From Thermodesulfobacteriota bacterium (GTDB lineage: Bacteria; Desulfobacterota; DSM-4660; Desulfatiglandales; Desulfatiglandaceae): a stretch of 55,366 bases of DNA. This document shows, in pieces, positions 51,300 to 55,366 of this stretch. The notes beneath the pieces are model-generated. The model saw nothing but the letters and a program-made list of their open reading frames with translations, did not search any database and was not told the origin of the DNA. Position 1 is the first letter of the stretch; the number at the start of each line of letters is the position of its first letter. The stretch is from positions 1 through 55,366 of the forward strand of contig JANQDY010000024.1 in assembly GCA_028278625.1 (NCBI GenBank), given 5' to 3'. The position numbers and the translations under genes are program-made.

Positions 51300-52178
51300 A
51301 TGACTTCTGCGACCGCCTACTACACCCCTGATGTTGAAACGAAGAAAATCATTAACCTTAGCACCGGGACAAATACGTCACTCTGCTGGACCTGCAGTGC
51401 CTGTGATTCCGAATGCCCTGTCTTTCTGGGGTCAAGCCGGTTACGGCCCCAGAAAGTGTTGAGAATGGCAAACTTAGGGCTCTTGAACGAACTGGTGGAT
51501 TTACCGGAAATCTGGTACTGCCTGGCCTGTAAACGCTGCACAAGATCCTGTCCCAATGACTGCGAACCCGAAACCATTGTGGATTTCCTGCGTCGGGAGG
51601 CGATTCGAAAAGAGCTCTTTCCCGAAAACACCTTGGCGCGCTATGGGGCGTTTTATTCACAATTTCAGCGGGCCAGATGGCGAGCGGCGGAACAATGTCT
51701 CGAGGGCATCGATGTTGGGCAAGTGATCCAATCCCAATGGGATGAGTGGCTGCACACCCCTGTGGAGACGTCCTCGGCGGATGTCTCCCTCTCCGATTTG
51801 TCGCCCAGCCAGGGTTTTCTGGATGATGCCCAGCGTTTTGCAACGTCATCCTGTTTCAATTGTTCGGAATGCACAAACGTTTGTCCCATCTGTTGTGAGC
51901 GAAAGGTTTTTGATCCGCAGAGAATCTTTCGAATGGTCAATCTGGGGCTGGAAAAAGAGATCCTGAAATCGCCTTCCGTCTGGTTGTGCGTTGGCTGCCA
52001 ATCCTGTACTGAAGCCTGCAGCCAACTGGTCTCGGGTCACAACATGATTCGAGGGCTTCAGGAACTGGCCGTACGAGAAGGGCTTGTGGATGCGGCGTTT
52101 CCGTCACGGTGGCGGAACACCCAGCGGCTTTTATATCCCCTTTTTACCAAAGAGATTGACGGCATATTCGGTTTTTGA
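51300..52178 (+). CDS. HdrC-like iron-sulfur protein with four 4Fe-4S motifs (duplicated HdrC domain)
   Basis: 292 residues from ATG 51300 (ATG 51291 is in frame but the GAGGG fits the later one). Four cysteine sets occur in order: CWTCSACDSECP, CLACKRCTRSCP, CFNCSECTNVCP and CVGCQSCTEACS, each C-x2-C-x2-C-x3-C. The first pair and the second pair each resemble HdrC (as in RMANLGL and RMVNLGL, between clusters). HdrC passes electrons between HdrB or membrane modules and partners. Doubling of the domain in one chain is the striking feature. No HdrA or HdrB gene is adjacent. It is followed by a strong terminator. Confidence 0.85.
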   Translation: MTSATAYYTPDVETKKIINLSTGTNTSLCWTCSACDSECPVFLGSSRLRPQKVLRMANLGLLNELVDLPEIWYCLACKRCTRSCPNDCEPETIVDFLRREAIRKELFPENTLARYGAFYSQFQRARWRAAEQCLEGIDVGQVIQSQWDEWLHTPVETSSADVSLSDLSPSQGFLDDAQRFATSSCFNCSECTNVCPICCERKVFDPQRIFRMVNLGLEKEILKSPSVWLCVGCQSCTEACSQLVSGHNMIRGLQELAVREGLVDAAFPSRWRNTQRLLYPLFTKEIDGIFGF

Positions 52179-52219
52179 AAGAGAGTTTTAGGAACATTTC
52201 CGCTCCGGAAGCATAAAGC

Positions 52220-52259
52220 AAAGAGCGGGTCCTCCTGAAGGGAGAGCCCGCTCTTTTTT
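52220..52259 (+). terminator. Rho-independent terminator after the HdrC-like gene
   Basis: AAAGAGCGGG pairs perfectly with CCCGCTCTTT over 10 bp around a 17-nt loop, followed by a T tract. It is placed 40 bp after the HdrC-like stop and just before the end of the convergent carboxyltransferase gene. It is strong in the plus direction; on the minus strand the T-run is poor. Confidence 0.88.
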
Positions 52260-52268
52260 GTGATCGTC

Positions 52269-54002
52269 TTATCCCTTGATGATTCTGGGCAGCATCATGT
52301 GGTGATGGGGACAGATGGAGGTGGGGTTCTGATAAGCGCACCCCGCAAAGGCGGCAATGTACTTTCTCAGATCGGGAAAGGAGACGATTTCATCCACGTA
52401 TCCCCTTTTAGCGCAATAGACGGGCCTGGATTGGTCGTGATACTGCTGGGCCAGGGCGTTCATCTTATCAATGACCGGCTCCAAGGGGCGACCTGCATCC
52501 TTTTCCTTGACCAGCCGGCGGGCAAAGGATGCGGCGGCGGCGGTTTCACCGTGCATCACATAGATCTCCGTGGTGGGTGTTCCCAGGGTAAAGGTGTTAT
52601 GGTTGTTGCTGGTGGGACCCCCCATGATGTAGTGGGCCGCCGCCGTCCCTTTACGGAGCACGATACAGATCTGGGGAACGTCCGTCTGTTCGATGGAGTA
52701 GATGAGGGATTGCCCGAGACCCAGAAGCTCCGCCTTTTCGGCAATATCCCCCACGTCGATGCCGGAAGTGTCCTGGAACCACACGATGGGAACTCGGTCC
52801 CGGCCGCAGAGGGTGACGAATTCGTTCATCTTGATCAGCCCCTGCCGATAGAGCTTTCCGCCGATGCCAGGATACGGTGCGTATTCAGGGTATTTGGCCC
52901 CCAGAAAGCCCTGGCGGTTTCCGATGAAGGCCATGAGAAGGCCGTTGATCTTGGTCAGCCCCGTGTAGACCTCAGGGCCGTAATCGGGTCTAAATTCCAT
53001 GTGCTCGCTGTTATCGAAGATGCGTGCCAGCATTTCGTCGAAATTGTAGCTTCGCTTCTGGTTAAAGGCCACGATGCTGTTGATGTCTTCCCCTGAAAAC
53101 CGAGGTTCCTTGGGTTCGGCCACCCTGAAAAAATTGGGATCATAGGCCGGACACATGTCCACATATTTTTTAAGGGCATCGAGCACGCCCTCTTCTGTCT
53201 CGTAGACTTCCTTGAAGAAGCCCGTTTCATTGAAGTGGATGGGGACGCTGCCGGGCGGCACCTCCTTGAAGTGGCGGGTCGACTCGATGAGCTGCTCGGC
53301 CCCTTCCTCGTCAAAGTACCCTTTGGGGCTCATGCCGCTCACGATGCCGCCGCCCCCCACGGCGATGTTGGCATCCTTGTGGGCCAGCAAAATGGTGGGG
53401 CTGATCCCCTGGTATCCGCCGCCGGCCGGGTTGGTGCCGTAGATCCCCGCCAGAACCGGTACCCCCAGTTTTTCAAGCTCCGCATGTCGGAAAAAGGTGG
53501 TGCCGTTGCCGCGCCGGTTGGCATAGACTTCCTGCTGTTCGGGGAGTTTTACGCCGCTGCAGTTCACGATCCAAACCAGGGGCACCCGGAGCCGTTTGGC
53601 AATATCGGTCACCCGAAGTTGGTTGGCGGCCTGTCCCTTGATCCAGGCCCCGGCCATGACCTTGTTATTGAATCCGATGACCACCACCCATTTTCCGTTG
53701 ATTCTGGCCAGCCCGTCAATCACCCCGGTGGTCCCTTCCGCGTTGAACTGGGGATCCAAAAGGGTGTGGAGGGGGCAAAAGGAGCCGGGATCCACAAGGT
53801 ACTCTATGCGCTCCCACACATTCAACTGCCCGCGCTTTTTAAGGACTTCTTCCGGAATGCCGGCATTCTTGACCGCGTCTACCGCCTCCGCCACCTCTTT
53901 TTCAACGCTTTTGATCTCTTCCACATTTCCCTTGGCCGCCGCCATCTGTTTGTCGGTGAGCGGCTTTCCAAAGGGCGTCATATTTTCAAAATAGGGTCTC
54001 AT
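52269..54002 (-). CDS. gcdA: Glutaconyl-CoA decarboxylase alpha subunit-like carboxyltransferase (GcdA)
   Basis: 577 residues from ATG 54002, which directly follows GCGGAGGA; the frame opens at 54074. It is a two-part carboxyltransferase: GTTGVIDGLARINGKWVVVIGFNNKVMAGAWIKG-type start, YGTNPAGGGYQGISPTILL, GGGGIVSGM and later GRDRVPIVWFQDTSGIDVGD, AAAHYIMGGPTSNN. GcdA takes CO2 from glutaconyl-CoA to biotin, giving crotonyl-CoA and, with the membrane subunits, a sodium gradient. Those other subunits (gcdB/C/D) are not in the window. It lies 23 bp downstream of the glutaryl-CoA dehydrogenase-like gene, which supports glutaconyl- over other acyl-CoA substrates. A propionyl- or methylmalonyl-type enzyme is less likely. 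Confidence 0.85.
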   Translation of the reverse strand: MRPYFENMTPFGKPLTDKQMAAAKGNVEEIKSVEKEVAEAVDAVKNAGIPEEVLKKRGQLNVWERIEYLVDPGSFCPLHTLLDPQFNAEGTTGVIDGLARINGKWVVVIGFNNKVMAGAWIKGQAANQLRVTDIAKRLRVPLVWIVNCSGVKLPEQQEVYANRRGNGTTFFRHAELEKLGVPVLAGIYGTNPAGGGYQGISPTILLAHKDANIAVGGGGIVSGMSPKGYFDEEGAEQLIESTRHFKEVPPGSVPIHFNETGFFKEVYETEEGVLDALKKYVDMCPAYDPNFFRVAEPKEPRFSGEDINSIVAFNQKRSYNFDEMLARIFDNSEHMEFRPDYGPEVYTGLTKINGLLMAFIGNRQGFLGAKYPEYAPYPGIGGKLYRQGLIKMNEFVTLCGRDRVPIVWFQDTSGIDVGDIAEKAELLGLGQSLIYSIEQTDVPQICIVLRKGTAAAHYIMGGPTSNNHNTFTLGTPTTEIYVMHGETAAAASFARRLVKEKDAGRPLEPVIDKMNALAQQYHDQSRPVYCAKRGYVDEIVSFPDLRKYIAAFAGCAYQNPTSICPHHHMMLPRIIKG

Positions 54003-54025
54003 TCCTTCCTCCGCTATCGCTTCAT

Positions 54026-55189
54026 CTATCTGTTCGCTTTTCGAATGCCCAATTGATCCAGAGCGATGATCCACTTACAGATATTTGCCGACCCTTCCAC
54101 CAGTTGGTATGTGGGCGCGTCCCGATAGTACCGGGCAACCGGGTACTCCGTTGAATAGCCGTAGGCACCCAGGATCTTCATGGCCACTTGGGAGGCTTTG
54201 ACGGCGATTTCACCGGCCAGATATTTCGCCTGGGCCACTTCCAGGGTATTCCCCAGGTTTCCCTGATCTTTCTGCCAGGCGGCTTTATACACAATCATGC
54301 GGGCCGCTTCGATTTCAGCCGTAATCTGGGCCACCATGTCCTGGTTCATCTGGAACTGACCGATGGGTTTTCCGAACTGCTCCCTTTCCTGGCAGTAACC
54401 GGTGGCTGCGTCCAGGCAGGCCTGGGCCACGCCGATGCCGCCGGCCGCGGCGGAAAGCCGGGTTTGGTTCAGGGACCCGAAAACGATCTTGGCGCCGTCA
54501 CCCGGTTTTCCAAGGATGTTTTCTTTGGGGACTTTGGTGTCTTCCAGGTAGATTTCACCCGTTGGTGATGACCTCGAACCCATCTTATCCAGGTCAGTGG
54601 TGGTGATACCGTTGAAGTTCTTGGGTTCGATGACGAAAGCGGAGAGTCCCTTCCCGCGAGCCCCCTTGTCCGTATAGGCATAGTATATGAGCGCGTCGGC
54701 AACGCTGGTATTGGAAATCCAGGTTTTTGATCCGTTGATGAGCCAGTGGTCCCCTTTGTCCTGGGCCGTCGATTTCATGGCCATGACATCTGAGCCCGCA
54801 TTCGGTTCGGTGATGCCGAATCCGCCCATGTATTCGGCGCTCACCAGTTTTGAAATGTATTTCTCTTTCAGTTCATCGGAACCATAGCGAAAAATGGTAA
54901 AGGCGCAACCCAGGGTCTGCATGTTGATCTGCACCCTGAGGGAACTGGAAGCCCGCGCAATTTCTTCGGTCAGAATCATGGCAGCCAGCCACCCCATTTC
55001 ATTGCCGCCGTATTGTTCGGGAATCACGGTGCCGAAGAACCCGAGCTCTCCCATGGGTTTGATGACTTCTTCATAGGGAAAATAGTGCTTTTCATCCCAC
55101 TCGTCCGCGAAAGGGGCAATCTTCTCGGCAGCAAAATCACGTGCCATTTCGCGAAGCATCTGTAACTCTTCACTTAACCCGAAATCCAT
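54026..55189 (-). CDS. Acyl-CoA dehydrogenase, probable glutaryl-CoA dehydrogenase
   Basis: 387 residues, standard acyl-CoA dehydrogenase size. The flavin/substrate signature is FGITEPNAGSDVMAMKS, WISNTSVADALI follows, and the catalytic Glu365 lies in QLVEGSANICKW. Arg85 (in SSSLRVQINMQ) aligns with the arginine that binds the distal carboxylate in glutaryl-CoA dehydrogenases. In Desulfococcus multivorans a non-decarboxylating glutaryl-CoA dehydrogenase works with a GcdA-type decarboxylase. The gene order here fits that case. Which type this is needs residue comparison. The ribosome site GGGAGG is seven bases before ATG, and a long AT-rich leader (55199-55366) should hold the promoter. Confidence 0.85.
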   Translation of the reverse strand: MDFGLSEELQMLREMARDFAAEKIAPFADEWDEKHYFPYEEVIKPMGELGFFGTVIPEQYGGNEMGWLAAMILTEEIARASSSLRVQINMQTLGCAFTIFRYGSDELKEKYISKLVSAEYMGGFGITEPNAGSDVMAMKSTAQDKGDHWLINGSKTWISNTSVADALIYYAYTDKGARGKGLSAFVIEPKNFNGITTTDLDKMGSRSSPTGEIYLEDTKVPKENILGKPGDGAKIVFGSLNQTRLSAAAGGIGVAQACLDAATGYCQEREQFGKPIGQFQMNQDMVAQITAEIEAARMIVYKAAWQKDQGNLGNTLEVAQAKYLAGEIAVKASQVAMKILGAYGYSTEYPVARYYRDAPTYQLVEGSANICKWIIALDQLGIRKANR

Positions 55190-55366
55190 TAGTTAACCTC
55201 CCAGCAAATAAGATGTTTTTAAAATAAGTTAATCTTTGACAAAATCCATTAAAATTGTAAAAAATCTCAGTGATTTCCGGTTAGGTATTTGCATAAAATT
55301 CTGAAATTTTTTTGTTATTTGAGTAGGTTGGCTCATAATTTGGAGCGGTCTCTCGATTAATCATCC

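Noticed and set aside
1..55366. CRISPR arrays, rRNA genes, complete insertion sequences or prophage
   Set aside because: No regularly spaced short repeats with unique spacers, no rRNA conserved blocks and no transposase or phage structural motifs were seen; the only regular repeats are coding.

Overview
The window looks like a chromosome segment of a strictly anaerobic, Gram-negative bacterium of the Desulfobacterota (the former sulfate-reducing and syntrophic Deltaproteobacteria). This is inferred from gene content: a predicted glutaryl-CoA dehydrogenase next to a GcdA-type carboxyltransferase (anaerobic benzoate/glutarate degradation), HdrC-like and other 4Fe-4S proteins, a sigma-54 activator, TRAP transporter genes, a siroheme/heme cluster, an Mla-type lipid transport operon and hopanoid-type HpnA. 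I cannot name the species.

Layout. 1-3.3 kb: an AT-richer accessory patch with a truncated, apparently frameshifted zinc-ribbon/winged-helix protein, an Mrr-type restriction endonuclease and a PIN-domain toxin with a small partner. 3.3-6.9 kb (minus): a ribose/galactose-type ABC importer (two permeases and a double ATPase) without its binding protein. 7.2-15.7 kb (plus): HpnA, a flavin/PNPOx-like protein, a radical SAM protein, a siroheme/heme block (CysG-N, CcsA-like, HemA), MoaE/MoaC, an SH3/coiled-coil membrane protein, a TtcA-like PP-loop enzyme and a cNMP-binding protein. 15.7-16.5 kb (minus): a small exported protein and a J-domain protein. 16.7-27.2 kb (plus): a GAF histidine kinase, a YihY membrane protein, then a compact operon of cNMP/PAS membrane sensor, STAS-MlaE, MlaF, MlaD and lipoprotein, followed by EttA and a GcvH-like protein. 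27.3-34.1 kb: an eight-repeat PQQ-like propeller with an unusual C-terminal anchor, convergent with two tandem paralogous giant exported proteins. 34.2-38.3 kb (minus): HrpA. 38.3 kb: tRNA-Phe(GAA), followed by about 2.5 kb of gene-poor DNA with a truncated AraC-type remnant and two orphan genes. 40.9-42.7 kb: a lipoprotein of 14 near-identical 39-residue repeats. 42.8-45.4 kb (minus): TRAP permeases and a TetR regulator. 45.7-48 kb: a DUF1566 protein and a histone-deacetylase-family protein.

The most connected unit is 48.1-55.2 kb. It holds a sigma-54 activator whose PAS domain carries four cysteines, an FNR-like box, an HD-domain protein with zinc-ribbon cysteines, a ferredoxin-like protein, a protein with four HdrC-type 4Fe-4S motifs and, convergent to them, the glutaryl-CoA dehydrogenase/GcdA pair. 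I read this as a redox-sensing and electron-transfer module beside a glutaryl-CoA oxidation pathway. The physical link is seen; the functional link is inference.

I saw no rRNA, CRISPR array, complete insertion sequence or prophage. All family calls come from reading motifs by eye. No database search was run.
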